Below are positions 21,891 to 34,060 of a stretch of 64,000 bases of DNA, piece after piece; position 1 is the stretch's first letter; the number at the start of each line of letters is the position of its first letter. This DNA comes from Quercus robur. Lineage: Eukaryota > Streptophyta > Magnoliopsida > Fagales > Fagaceae. Made by a program: the position numbers and the translations under genes. The DNA lies in contig NC_065542.1 in NCBI RefSeq assembly GCF_932294415.1, forward strand, positions 51,283,906-51,347,905, read 5' to 3'. Under the pieces are notes generated by a model, which was given only the letters and a program-made list of their open reading frames with translations, searched no databases and was not told the DNA's origin.

Positions 21891-22078
21891 TGTGTAAGGA
21901 GTGGAAATGGTTTAAAGTGAAAATATGAATGGAAATTATTTTACGGGTGTTTTGGGTTATTTATGGTCACAGGGGAAAAGCATTTCAGTTGACTAAATTT
22001 ACTAGTTCAACCAAACACTCAAGTTTTACGAAAAAGCATTTCCAGAAGTAATTTGAAGCTAAAACAAACACAGCCTTA

Positions 22079-23231
22079 ATATTATCTGTTTGTCACTACT
22101 GTTATTAAACTATTATTTCTTTGTGTTTTTTATTACCTTTTCAAATCATCTCTTTTTGGGTATGTGAATAAATATGTATTAAACAATAGATTTGCATGTG
22201 AATAAAAACTATATATATTTATATGATTACTGAAGAAACAATCTAAATTTATATAAGTTTATATGAACTGATGTCAGTGATTTTTGAATTTTATTGTGCA
22301 AAATTTACCACTTATGTTATTATACATGGATTGATATGAGTGCCCTAATAATTGTAAGTTTGTAACAAGCAAGATGAGTTTCGTATGTGTAATATAGTTT
22401 ACCGACTTGGTGCATGGACGAAAGAATAATGGGTTATAGTTTATAAACCTATACTACACCCTTTGTAAACTATATTTCATTTATATTTCCAATTAAAATA
22501 ATTTATTTTCTAAGTAATTAGTAAGAAATAAGCCAAGAGAACTCATGACTGGCATGGCGGATAACTAATAGAGTGGGGAGAGTCCATGAAGGCCTTTTGA
22601 AGTTTATAGGGGTCTTTGAGCTTGTATGAATTTGTTCAAGTATTCTTAAGGCAAAATTTATCCAGAATTTTAACATCTAGAAAAATTGGTGTAAAATGAG
22701 AGGAATGTCCTCTATTTATTGTGATTTTTCATGATGATTTCCACTTTAAATTGATCTCCTTGAGGATAAGTAATAGATTCTTATTGATACAAAATCAAAG
22801 AGTCCTAGAATATCTAACAATTTTTTGACTTTAGACAATTAGGATATCTAACAAGTTGGACAATTGATACATTTTGTAACAACTCTGTGGATACCTTTTG
22901 TAACTAAAGAAGCCACACAAACTTGTTAGATTCTATATTTGTATTTTGATTAGCTTCTAGTCTAACACAAATTATATTTGAAAATGATGAATATTTTAAA
23001 TGTAATGGTAAAGTTCATTTCTATCAACCGTGAACTATGCAATATTTAAGAACCAAGAACTAAGTATGATTCATCAAGAATAAAGAACAAAATAACCTCA
23101 AATCACTATCAACACCATCCTTCTCTATTCATAGCTTAAAACACCTAAAAAATAAAAATTCTTTCCAAAAAGACTCACATATATCATTTCACTTAAAACT
23201 CTCTCAAACAAAAGACAAAACTTAACATTAA
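22079..23231. other. Intergenic, no gene seen
   Basis: AT-rich DNA without a recognisable open frame, RNA gene or element end. It lies between the Harbinger right flank and a small fold-back MITE. Confidence 0.35.
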
Positions 23232-23363
23232 GGGTCTGTTTGGATTGAGGGGAGAAGGAGGGTGAGTAAAGAGGAGTAGAGTAGAGTTGACTGAAAATCG
23301 GCTAATTTTGGATTAAATCTACTCTACTCTACTCCTTCTCCCTCCCCCTCAATCCAATGGACC
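23232..23363. mobile_element. Fold-back MITE, about 132 bp
   Basis: The left half, GGGTCTGTTTGGATTGAGGG, is the inverse of the right half, which reads on the other strand GGTCCATTGGATTGAGGGGG. Both continue into AGGAG and TAGAGTAGA words, so nearly the whole element can fold. GGGTCTGTTTGG is a Harbinger/Tourist-like end and TAA precedes it. The right flank (ACA) does not match, so the exact ends are uncertain. Confidence 0.6.
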
Positions 23364-25111
23364 ACAAGGGAACCGAGATATTTTATATCCCTAAATAACA
23401 AATCTAAAGGCAGAAATATGACCATAGGTCGGACAAATGGAGAGATTGATAAAGAGGGTATAGTCATTAGTCACCTTCATATATCTATTTGCCACTATGT
23501 TTTTTGAAAGTACTAACAGCATGACATGTGGGTTATAATGGGCTCTTAGAATATAAGATTGAGCTATATGGGCTTCTTAAGAATACGATCCATAATAAAG
23601 GCCCTCTTTGATGACAGTACTCAAAATCAACTTTGGTCTGAGAAAAACTCCTTAACCGAGCTGGGTTTCAACCTTGGCTAGTCTGGACACGAGTGAAAAG
23701 AAACTTGGCTGGACTACGGGCCTCTATCATATCAACCAACAAGTTGTTACTACCACAACGAATCCCCACAAATGCAATTTTATATCTTTGAAAATTTTAC
23801 ATATGTTGTGGCCATCTTTTCTCTACTTAAGAATCATGCGAAAGCAAGGTTTATAAATGTGCATAAAGTAAGATAAAAGAAGCAATGAAAACCTAGTTTG
23901 AAAATTTAGAAAACACCTTTCCATGATCTTACCGGAGCGAGTGTTGAGTGAGATATAGGCAAAGTTTTAAGTTGATTTAATGATTTGCTCGAGTGCATTT
24001 CCTTTCTTGCTTGAGTGAATTTGTCCTGTTCGCTTAAACGAGAATCACCTTCACTCGAGCAAGCTTCTTCAGGAGTTTCAGTACAATTTTTTTTTTTTTT
24101 TTTTTTTTTTTGATGCATTCAGTACAATTTTTAACCATGGTTTTACATTGAATAAATTATTCCAAGAGACTTGAATTGGATCACAACTAACGTCATAGAA
24201 TGGGCTACCAAAATCCTATCAAATATTGTTGAGAAAATTATGGACGATCTCATTGAAATCAAATTTGATTATTGGAACTTAGGAGTCTCTAGATCCCATC
24301 ATGTTATTGGGAAGCAACTCACCAAAGTCCATTGATTTAAGGTTGAATGATATTCAATTATCAATTTTTGTTTGATAGATGATCAAAAGTGCATGAAGAT
24401 CAAAAAAAAAAAAAAAAGGAAAAAAAAAAAAGAGATTAACTCATCAATTGGTGGATTACAAGTTTCGAAAGAAGATTTTAGGCTTTTTTGGATCTATGGC
24501 CGATACAAAGTAGCAGCCAAAAATTGTATCTACCTTTCAAGATATTATGCATGGATCAGATACATCATGTCAAATTCAAAGTGTTTGAAATATTTAATTT
24601 TTTTGGTATGGAAGATTCTAAGAGTTTTGGAAGTTAATTCGAGGACAAGTTGATTCTAATTTCTAAGGGAAAGAGTTTAGCATTGAACATCATATGTGGT
24701 TGGAATAAAATTTCTTTTAAATATCGGTAATTTTTAAAAAATTTAATAGAGTATTGATGGCAATTGGTCAAATAAAGTGGGTTCTCCGACCTAGTATGAT
24801 GCTACAGTAAAAGTTTGGGATTTTTTATTTATTTATTTAAATTGCCAAAATACTGGTATTATTAATTTTATTTACACAAATTAGGTCTCTGAAGAAATTT
24901 AGTTGGTGTTTTGGTTTCTAAATGTATTTTGGATGGTCCAAACTTTTCTTTTTTTTAATAGAGAAAGGAAGGTTCAAACTTAAAGCTATGTGATATCAAC
25001 AATTTAAAATGTTATATAGTATTTTAATATGGAATTTAAATTCTAGAAGATTCTTTATGAAACCTTTTATATTTATTAATTCCATTGGAATCTTGTCATG
25101 TCATATTTTCT
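23364..25111. other. Intergenic, no gene seen
   Basis: Short open frames here have no recognised domain. Around 23980-24070 are several CTCGAGCAAG / CTTGAGTGAA words, also found near 57083-57135, pointing to remnants of a common dispersed repeat. A poly-T run lies at about 24087-24111. Confidence 0.35.
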
Positions 25112-25303
25112 TCAAATAATAGAATAGATCTTTTTTTATACAAGATAGAAATTTTACTCTAATCTAATTTAAGTGTATATGTGTGTGAAACTCACTTCTA
25201 GAGACTTGAACCCCAACTCTTGCCCTCCACACTTCACAAACATTTATATTTGTGGAGTAACCATTGCATTAGGGGTGCATGATGGTCAAATAATAAAATA
25301 GAT
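25112..25303 (-). mobile_element. tRNA-derived SINE, reverse orientation, with 18-bp target duplication
   Basis: The body is 25130-25285. On the minus strand it has the same head, B-box-like GGTTCAAGTCTC, GTTTCACACACATATACAC and CTATCTTGTA 3' end as the SINE at 12586-12745, then an A run. The flanks TCAAATAATAGAATAGAT (25112-25129) and TCAAATAATAAAATAGAT (25286-25303) differ at one base, which fixes both ends. Confidence 0.88.
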
Positions 25304-26226
25304 AATTTCATATACGAATACAATCATAATAAATGGTAATTAATAACTATTATAATTATAAATTTTCATATTTTAGTGAAAATTTTCTCAAAGTATTTTC
25401 TGATGTTTAATTGGATTTTACTTATGAGTTAAAGAAATTTTCTAAATTTAATTGCATACTTGAGCTTCTTCAACTTTCACGTTGTGTCATGAAAAGTTAA
25501 CGGAGTCTTAAGGTCATTGGTTTAAAAAATAGTGTTAGAAATTTTTTATGGAAAAAGAAAAAAATAATTTTTTTTACAATTATTTATATTTTTCATAAAA
25601 GTGGTATAAAAAATTTTCAAAAATAGTCTATTAACAAATGTCCTTAGGGCATCTGTTAAGTAAACTCAGTTCCCAAGAGAAAAGTTAATGAATGTCATAA
25701 GGAGTGATTTGATTCGCCATGATGAATCCTTGATGTGATACACATTACCTTAATATGATATTAAGATGTTTGGTTCATTTAATTTTTTTTTCTAATATTA
25801 CCGTAATCTAAGATTATAAAATATATCACATCACATTCTCTAAAAAAAAGTTTTTATGAGGAAAAAAAAAAAAACTTCAATAATTTTTTATGATAAAAAA
25901 AATTAGAAATTATTTTTTATGAGAAAAAAAATTAGAAATTATTTTTAAAAACTTTTTATGAGAAAAAAAAGTAATTAATTTTTTTGACAATTTTTTATAT
26001 TTTTTATAAAAGTGACATCAAAACTTTCCTAAAATAGTCTATTAAAAAATTTCCTAAGAGCCGTTATTAAGGTTAAGCGGACCCAATTAACAAAGAATAA
26101 TGCTACAGCCACAAACTATTTTACAACATTTTTACAAAATGTTGATGTAGCCAATTTCTTATTGGTTTTCATCTAGACTTATCATTAATATCACTTTTTC
26201 ACTTACCAATAAACACTCACTACATA
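25304..26226. other. Intergenic, AT-rich, no gene seen
   Basis: Several TTTTTATGAGAAAAAAA words repeat between about 25840 and 25970. A block near 26101-26230 (GCTACAGCCACAAACTATT and after) looks like part of a dispersed non-coding repeat similar in style to 33230-33310, but no ends could be placed. Confidence 0.3.
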
Positions 26227-26690
26227 AACCATTTTGCAATCACAACAAAACAATCCAAAAGGCAAAATCTTATAAATAGAGCTTCATTTGTATTTATTCA
26301 CAGAATCACAGTAACAAATTCATGAAGCACTTACCAAAATCTTTAAAAGAAAAAAAAAAAAAAAAAAAAAGAAAAAAAAAGAAAAAAAAAATGAAAAAGA
26401 AAAAGAAAGACATCATGATCCTGCAATTGAAATTCCAGACAGAATGAGAATTAACAATACCAAATGAACCATTTTGCAATCACAGCAAAACAATGCAAAA
26501 GGCAGAATCTTATAAATAAAAGCTTCATTTGTATTTATTCACAGAACCACAGTAACAAACTCATGAACCACTTACCAAAATCTTTAAAAGAAAAAAAAAA
26601 AAAAAAAGAAAAAGAAAGACATCATGAACCTACAGTTGAAATTCCAGACAGAACGAGAATATACACAAGGGCAATTGAGAAAGATCCACA
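26227..26690. repeat. 240-bp tandem duplication downstream of PUB9
   Basis: AACCATTTTGCAATCACA starts at 26227 and again at 26467. Both copies continue through GCTTCATTTGTATTTATTCA, CTTACCAAAATCTTTAAAAG, an A/G-rich run, AAAGACATCATGA and GAAATTCCAGACAGAA. Copies differ mainly in the length of the A-rich run. The pair begins about 260 bases beyond the PUB9 stop codon, in the 3' flank of that gene. Confidence 0.85.
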
Positions 26691-26948
26691 CAAGGCCTGA
26701 GAGCAGCGTTAAGGACCATAAACAGCTGGAAATATATGCAGAATTTACAAAGTAATGCATTCTTTTGTGGTGCACAACGTAAAATTATTAGATACTCCCA
26801 GAGTATAATGTCATGGCACTCTTTTCTCTTACTTAAATGGTGGATTCTGCCATAAATTTAATTACTAGAATCCACAATTACGTGAGAGGAGAGAGTACAA
26901 TGACATTGTACTCTTGAATTACTGAATACTTGTGCACAAGCGAGTTGA

Positions 26949-29946
26949 TCATGAAGTATGCATTATATTAACAACCCTGTTCAGTCTCTCAAGAATGCTG
27001 CTGGCCTTTCTCTTGGCTCTTGAAGTTCCATTCTTAGCAAGATCAGAGATGGTTCCATAGGTGTTCTCTTCTTCTCTCATTTCCTTCCACTTAGTTCGAT
27101 CATTCAAACAGATAGAGTGGAGGATCGCAATGCAATTCTCCTTGTTCCGTCCACAACTGCTCTCTCTAATAATGCTAAGCAAGCAAGGAACAGCTCCAAC
27201 TTCTCCCATTTCTTCAATGGCCTTTGGATGGTTTGAGAGCATTGCAAGGATAGCCAACAACTCATCCACATGCATACGGTCCATGATCTTTATCAGAATC
27301 ACTCTCACTGCACCATCCCGCACAGCTCTAGATCTGTTCTCATGGATCATGCATAGGCTAAAGATTGCTGAAGCAACATCTTTCATAGCTAAAGGATGTC
27401 CCTCTTCTAATAGGTCAATGAGTGGTTTTAGTGCACCAGATTTCCCAATAAGTGCCTTGTTTGAATCAAGAGCTGACAAAGTGAAAAGGGTTGCAGCAGC
27501 ATTGGTCCTTGTCTCAATGGTTCCTGACCTCAATGCTTCTGTAAGTAGAGGAATTACCTTTGGAGTTTCAGCAACAAGCTTTTTGTTGCTGTCATGGATT
27601 GAGAGATTCAAGAGTGTCGTGATCACGTCTTCTTGGAGATCTGGGTGAATACTGGTTTGAGATTTGTTTTCAGAAAAAGGATTGAGCAATTGAGGAATGG
27701 CATCTAAAGACTCACCAAAGAGTGCCCGGAATGAGGGCATCCTCTTTGTCAACAGCCGAAGCTCTTTTGCAGCTTTTTTTTGTTCAGTAGGTGTCAAAGA
27801 CATCTTCTCCAGCAAAGAAAGAAAATGGTCACGAACTGCATCTGTTACCCCTTCATCATTAATATTGTGAACAGAATCTGACAATTCAATGCCCCGGCTT
27901 CTACACCACTGAGATATCACTCCTCGGACTAAGTGATTTGGAGTAAGAATTGTGTGAGGGAGAACTTGTTGGGTTAGAGGGCATGTCCGGTTGCCAGCGT
28001 TTAGCCATTTCTGAATGAAGGGTCTATCATATGTCTGCACAATGAAATCAAAACAAATTAAAAACCACAAAACAACACAAGAAGTATGGTTTGACAAAAG
28101 ACGAAGAATGTGTGAATGACAGCACTGCCAATTTCCTAGCTAAACTAATTTCTTTCACATATAGGCCCAGTTTCAGGATCATAACAAATCCAAACAGCAT
28201 TTGGTACAAACAAAGGAGCTCAGATCCATTAAGTATGGTTTGAAAAAGGATGCCAAATAAATGGATTAAAGCATTACCAATTTTACTGAATGTCAAAACA
28301 AAGCAAAACAGCAATTGGTACAAAGTGCAAACAAGATGCTCAGATCAGAAGAGTTTAACACCAGTGAATTATGACAAAGACTCAAAATTTTTATCATGAT
28401 TAATTTTGTATCTAAAACTGCACCACCAGTTACTCAAAGAATTATGAATTCTCAACATGTTTTTTTTTTTTGTTGTTGAATTTTCTACTGCACTTATCCA
28501 GGAAAACTAATCAGATTCATCATTCTGACATGCTTGTCTTCAACAAAACTTAGAAAGTAACACAGGAGGAGAACAACTAATGTAGGAGTATAAAATTTCA
28601 AAAATTCATGTCTCCATCAAACATGTGCTACCTTGATATTCATTTTTCAGTGACAGTGCATAAATGATAAAACACAGTACTTCCATAAAGCAACCACCAG
28701 AAATTCAACCTCCTGATAGTAGTAAAGAAGAGAAACTAACAGTAAATTACATTGCATACCTCGAAATTTTAGATTGCTTCTTTTGATTTTCAAGAAGATA
28801 AGAGGGAAAAAATAAAACAAAGGGAAAAGAAACTCACTTAAACTACGCAACAGCAAAACTAAAGTATGGATTTGTTTGTAATTTCTTTTCTTTGTCCCAT
28901 AGTTTCTTGGCCACCAAACAGAGCAAAGAACAAACAAAAGCAGCACAATGAATCCAAATCCAAAATTCAGAGATTGAAAGATAATTAAAACGATCCATGA
29001 ACTACGAAATTAAAAAACAAAAATCCAGAAAAAGAATTACTATCCACTTCACAACACCCCCCCCCCCCCCCCCCCCCTCCCCCTCCAAAAAAAACCACTC
29101 TCCATTTGATTGCCTACAAAACAAAGGAAAACAAAATTAGACGCCAAGATTTATCCCTTTTAGTTTTAGCACCTTATCTTAATTGGGTTTGTAAAATATG
29201 CAAAACCCACCTCAATTATCCCATAATTAAATCTCAAATTAGTAAATTACTGCTTATCTGTCCTTTTAAAAGAAAAAAAAAAAATTATCAGTGGAAAATA
29301 TTATCTGTCATTTCCTAGCCCCCAAAAATTCGTGAAAAAAAAATTAAAAAAAAAAAAACAAGAAGTCCATTTCAATTTTAATTCACACTCCATTTGGTTT
29401 CCTAAAAAACAGAGGAAAAGAAACTTAGATGTTAAAAGTTTTAGCCTTATAGCCCTTTATGTCAATTGGGTTTGCAAAATATTCAAAACCCACCTCAATT
29501 ATCCCATAATTAAACCAAAAAAAACTCTTAAATTACTGCTTATCTCTGATTTCCCACCTCCTTAAAAAATCATTTGAAGTTTATTTTTATTACAATTTCC
29601 CAGAAACCAAACAGAGCAAAATAACATTGTGATATAGATATATACCAACCTGGCCTGTGGCAAGCATAACAGGATCTCTCATCAATTCCTTGGACAAAGG
29701 GCAACGAAACTCCTCAGGACACGTCAAAGAGTCAAGAAGCTTCACCGAGAGCGAACGCTGGTTCCTCCTCTGCTTCAATTCCTTCAAAGCACAAAGCTTT
29801 TCCTTAGCCTCATCAATGCTTTCAATGCTACAATCCTCATCATCATCAACTATAGCCTTCACCAATCTCTGCAACTCTTTCTTCAACTCTGTCACTTTCG
29901 CCATCACAGTCGGATCAGAAGAATCATTCACCTCTGTCTTAGCCAT
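26949..29946 (-). CDS. PUB9: U-box/ARM-repeat E3 ubiquitin ligase, PUB9-like
   Basis: Transfers ubiquitin from an E2 to target proteins. Plant U-box/ARM proteins act in hormone and stress signalling. Exon 1, 29946-29650 (99 codons), begins MAKTEVND and carries a charged N-terminal helical region, then EEFRCPLSKELMRDPVMLATGQ. Exon 2, 28034-26949, continues TYDRPFIQKWLNAGNRTCPL, completing the U-box, then runs through ARM repeats (NLSIHDSNKKLV, NAAATLFTLSALDSNKALIG, LAMKDVASAIFSLC, ENRSRAVRDGAVR). Borders are CAG|GTTGGT and TGTGCAG|ACA, in phase. The product is 460 aa, the length I recall for Arabidopsis PUB9. No lesion is seen. Orthology rests on recalled similarity, not a search. Confidence 0.93.
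28035..29649 (-). other. PUB9 intron, 1.6 kb, with a C21 homopolymer
   Basis: The intron splits the U-box, a position common in plant PUB genes. It contains two diverged copies of an AATTGGGTTTG(T/C)AAAAT ... CCCACCTCAATTATCCCATAATTAAA block (about 29180-29250 and 29465-29525) and a run of 21 C at 29057-29077. No nested gene is seen. Confidence 0.75.
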
Positions 29947-30260
29947 TAATTAAATTAATAATCAATGGCTTTTCTTTTCTTTCTTTTTTGTTACCAGCTA
30001 TCACACTCACAACTACAAATGAATCGGAATGCTCTGTTCCATTCCATTCTCTGTTGTTTTGTTTTGTATTTGTGTTTGTGTTTCTCTGTCTACGTGTCTC
30101 TGTCTCTCCAAGCTGTGTGCTTGTTTTGTTTCTCTTCTCTGCTGCTTTCTATTTGCAGTAAAATTTCTATGAAACTCATTTATTTGAGGTTACCCCACTT
30201 TTCTTAATTCTTATCATATAAGTTTCACCTGACTATTATTCGTAGTAATATTTTGCCACG
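29947..30260 (-). promoter_or_regulatory. 5' flank of PUB9 (leader and promoter region)
   Basis: On the plus strand this is rich in CTCTGTCT and TTTGTGTTTG words, so the transcript leader would be GA-rich, as in many plant 5' untranslated regions. I cannot identify a TATA box or start site with confidence. Confidence 0.4.
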
Positions 30261-31797
30261 TCTAACATGAAAAAAATAAAAATAAAATAAAAATAATTGG
30301 GACCCAATTTTCTAGCCTAAAATGTCCTGCTTTAAATAATCTTTCACGTGTGTTTTTAATTGGATTAAGATTTCAATATAAATCTCAAAAAAGATTTCAA
30401 TATCCTAGATCCTTGATTAGCCCAAAAAAGATTTTTTTTTTCGGCTTTCTAAAAATGGATTATTTAGAAAGGTTGTAGTTGGATTAAGGTTTTGTAGAAC
30501 TTTGTTATAAATTTTGCTGTAGCTAATTTGAGCGGTGGACAAACATTTTTGTATAAATTTTTTTTTTAAAAAGAGTTTTCAACATATAACGTTTGCTTTG
30601 GATAATAATTTTTTATCATCAATTAAGACATCAATCAATTTTTACTGTAAGCGAAGATTGAACTCTAAATCTCTTATTTAATTATTAGAGACTTTACCAG
30701 TTGATTATTTTTTTCTTCAACTTATCCCAATGGAACTCTCAAAGTCGTGGAATAAAAGTTATATCTCTAGAGTTTCTCCCCTAAATTTTTCCAAAAAAAA
30801 AGAAAGTATTTTAAAAAAGAGTAATTTTATACCATGTTCTCTCAAATAGACATTTATGAATTATCATTGTTTTGGTGTTTATTAAAATTTAATAATAATA
30901 ATAATGAATTAATCTAAACCACTCAATTATCCACAAATAGAACATTTATGTCATTATTTTGGTATTTATTTAAATTATTAATGATATAGTAAAATTTAAT
31001 TACTCAATTTTTATTGAAGGGTTAGGACTTTAAAAATTTTACTTCGAATTATATGTGGTTGATTTTTTTTTTTTTTTTTTTGAGAATTTATTAGTGGTTT
31101 TTCTATATAATCTATTAAGGTGATCAAATTTGGGACCCCAATCATTATTTTCAAGATGGTTCCCACTTCCCAATATATATATGAAAGGGAAAAGCATGCA
31201 TTTTTTATACCCTCCAAGCACTAAATATTTTCCTTATATATATATATATTAAAAATTAAAAAAAAATTAAAAGTGTGTATTAAAAATAGTTTTTTTTTTT
31301 TTTTAGGAACTTTAAAAATAGGCAGTTGGTTGTAAACTTGTACTTAGACATAAAATTAATGATCTCATAAAAAAAAATTAATGCGTCATAATCATATTGT
31401 AGTAAAAAGTCTGATTTTTTTTTTTTTTTTTTTCAATGAAGTCATCATTTAATAAAAGTATCTTTTTTGAAAGACATAAAATAAAAATCTTTAATGTGTA
31501 ATAACTATGGAATCTTTCAGCTTAGTATTAACGAAAGGTTTTTCCTTTTTAGTGTTCTTATTTTTGATACAACACTCTACCGTTTTGGATGAAGTCAATT
31601 TATAAAAATCTGTAACGTACAATCACTGAAAGAATTGGATATTTTCTACTTACAAATACCGCAAAGTTATGGTTTTAAAAAAAAATGAATAAAGCTCTAT
31701 CAAAAAATAATTTTCTCATAAAAATCTTTTTATATATTTTTTATAAATATGATAAAATTTTAATTTATGGATTCGTTATATTATAATTATTTCTTAT
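30261..31797. other. Intergenic, AT-rich, no gene seen
   Basis: Poly-T and poly-A runs near 31064-31080, 31288 and 31413, and (AT)n near 31235. There are no coding signals. Several phrases suggest old fragments of repeats, but no element ends were found. Confidence 0.35.
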
Positions 31798-32622
31798 TAT
31801 AGGGGTAATAGGTCTAGGAATGTATATATATATATATATATTTATAGGGCCAAGGCCTAATCCGAAGACATTAATAGTCCAAAGACGGGAAAACACCTTC
31901 CTAAGAATCTGTGTCGGTAAGTAAAGAGGTGATGTCTAATCATGACCATCCGAGAAGGCTGTCCGAGGAAGAATATTTCCTCAGCTGAGCAAAGCTGAGG
32001 TCAGAATGTGTGGTCTAACACTAAGAGCATCGTTCTGGATGATTCCACTAATGGGGATAAGTATCCAAAATGAACAGGATAGAGGAAGGCCATGAAATAT
32101 TTCTAGGAAAAGTTGCTATCACTGTATTAAATACTCTACAGCTAACTTTCTAGTTGCATTAATGAGGAGAAGACCCCTAAACAGTGCTGCCTTAGCTGTC
32201 CCAACTCATAGAGGGTCTGAGAGGGTGTTCGACGGGACAAGCACTCAAGTGGTGGATTGGACGAGCAACAAGTGGAGGGCCAAGATAATTTCAAGGGAAC
32301 TATATAATGTAAGAGACCCTCCATTGAGAGAGGATCGGAAAATTAAGATAGAAATACTGTAGCAATCAAAACTATATTTGTAACGAACTTCAAATAATAT
32401 ATACAAGAACTGATCCTTTTGGATTGTGCCGATGACGATTTTCCTTAGATAAATCCAGTCTATTTTTTGTTTTATTGTCTACTGGATCCATTGTAACCGT
32501 GACCCAACCCATTAGAACCTAGTTTTCCAACCCACTTTCTACAAATTCATTATACTGGGTTCTTTGGGTCTAAATCCTTTTATCATTTGGGCTTAGGACT
32601 CAAACTGTGTCCTTACACTTAT
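31793..32622 (+). mobile_element. Solo LTR, 820 bp, with CTTAT target duplication
   Basis: The LTR spans 31798-32617, flanked by CTTAT on both sides (31793-31797 and 32618-32622). The 3' end GTGTCCTTACA is the same as in the full LTR element at 45545-50790. The 5' end reads TATAGGGG where relatives have TGTGGGG, that is two G-to-A changes. No internal region is present, so it probably formed by LTR-LTR recombination. It is a relative, not a copy, of the younger element. Confidence 0.7.
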
Positions 32623-32989
32623 CATCAAGCTAAGCACCAATTGGTTTTGTGGTCTAAGAAGGATTTGAACTTTAAACTACATATTTTTTATTCGGTTACG
32701 AGAGATTTTATTAGTTGAATTAATTGGAATTGACATTAATTTTTATTTTAAAGTTTATAAATTATTGCCATTTTAAATAAGACCCTTTTAACTTTGCATG
32801 AAAACATAAAGACTTATTCTTTTTTTTTTTTTTTGAAATTAATAATGTTCTACTATAAAGTATAAACATTCATATCTTTTCATTTAAATATTTTGAAAAT
32901 TTTGTCAAAAACAATAATTTTTTGAGTTCAAAGTACCAATGTCTAGTTTCAACTTAGAATAAAATGAACTCAATTAATATTATTTTTAT

Positions 32990-34060
32990 TTTTGGATTTA
33001 AAAAAATGCAATAAAATGATGACATGGGTTCATTAAAACTCATTCATTCTTCCTTTTAATATACAATTACTAGTATAATTTGTAAGTCTAAAGATGAGAT
33101 TTAGCTTGTAATTATTTCCAAACAAATGCATGATAGAAAAACAAACCTCGACATTCATGAGTATCCATACTAATAATTGCACTATCAAGAAAATAATAGC
33201 ACCGAGAGAAATCAAGTAGATAAAAAAAGAGAAGTTATATGTCTACAATATTTTTACAATACTTTCACAACAAATTCTAGTTGTTACTAGTTCCAATTTG
33301 AACACACCACTTAAATTGGTATAAATTGCAATAAATTATTTTTATTATTGTTATTATTAGTGGATAGAAAAATGCAATCAAATGATGACATGGGTTCATT
33401 AAAACTTATTCATTCTTCCTTTTAATATACAATTACTAGTATAATTTGTAAGTCCAAAGATGAGATTTAGCTTGCAATTATTTCCACCAAAATGCATGAT
33501 AGAAAAACAAACGTCAACATTCATGAGTATCCATACTAATAATTGCACTATCAAGAAAATAATAGCACCATGAGAAATCAAGTAGATAAAAAAAAAAAAA
33601 AAAATTTATGTTCACAATATTCTTTCAACACTTTCACAACAAATTTTAGTTGTTACTAGTTCTAATTTGAACCTACCACTTAAATTAATATAAATTGCAA
33701 TCAATTATTTTTATTATTGTTATTATTAGTGGATAGAAAAATGCAATCAAATGATGATGCGGGTTCACTAAAGTCATTCATTCTTCCTTTTAATATACAA
33801 TTACTAGTATAATTTGTAAGTCCAAAGATGAGATTTAGCTTGTAATTATTTCCACCAAAATGCAGTAGAGAAAAACAAACCTCAACATTGATGAGAATCC
33901 ATACTCATAATTGACACTATCAAAAAAATAATAGCATAGAGAGAAATCTAGTGGTTATAAATAAATTTTTAAAAAAAGAGAGATAAATTTTATGTCTACA
34001 ATATTTTCACAACACTTATATAAAAAAATCTTAATCGTTACTAATTCTAAATTGAACCCA
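32990..34060. repeat. 366-369-bp tandem repeat, nearly three copies
   Basis: Units start near 33003, 33369 and 33738. Each has ATGCAAT(C/A)AAATGATGA, CTTCCTTTTAATATACAATT, GATGAGATTTAGCTTG, AAAAACAAACCT, CACTATCAA and a TTTATTATTGTTATTATTAG tail. Short reading frames recur in each unit on the minus strand but differ at their ends, so I regard it as non-coding. The third copy is the most diverged. Confidence 0.85.

Larger units (their letters stand above)
16177..22075 (-). mobile_element. PIF/Harbinger transposon, 5.9 kb, decayed
   Basis: The left end GTTGTGTTTAGTTCC and the reversed right end GGCTGTGTTTGTTTTAGC align, both continuing to TTCTAGGAAAT / TTCTGGAAAT. TTA flanks both sides (16174-16176 and 22076-22078). 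The left TTA is also the right flank of the 14751-16173 element. The element carries the two genes expected for the superfamily, both on the minus strand: a Myb/SANT-like protein (16864-19207) and a DDE_4 transposase (19493-20870). Both contain stop codons, and the first is split by a hAT insertion. It can no longer move itself. Confidence 0.88.

Noticed and set aside
27061-27648. 195-codon plus-strand frame
   Set aside because: Shadow of PUB9 exon 2 on the opposite strand, whose ARM-repeat protein is clear.
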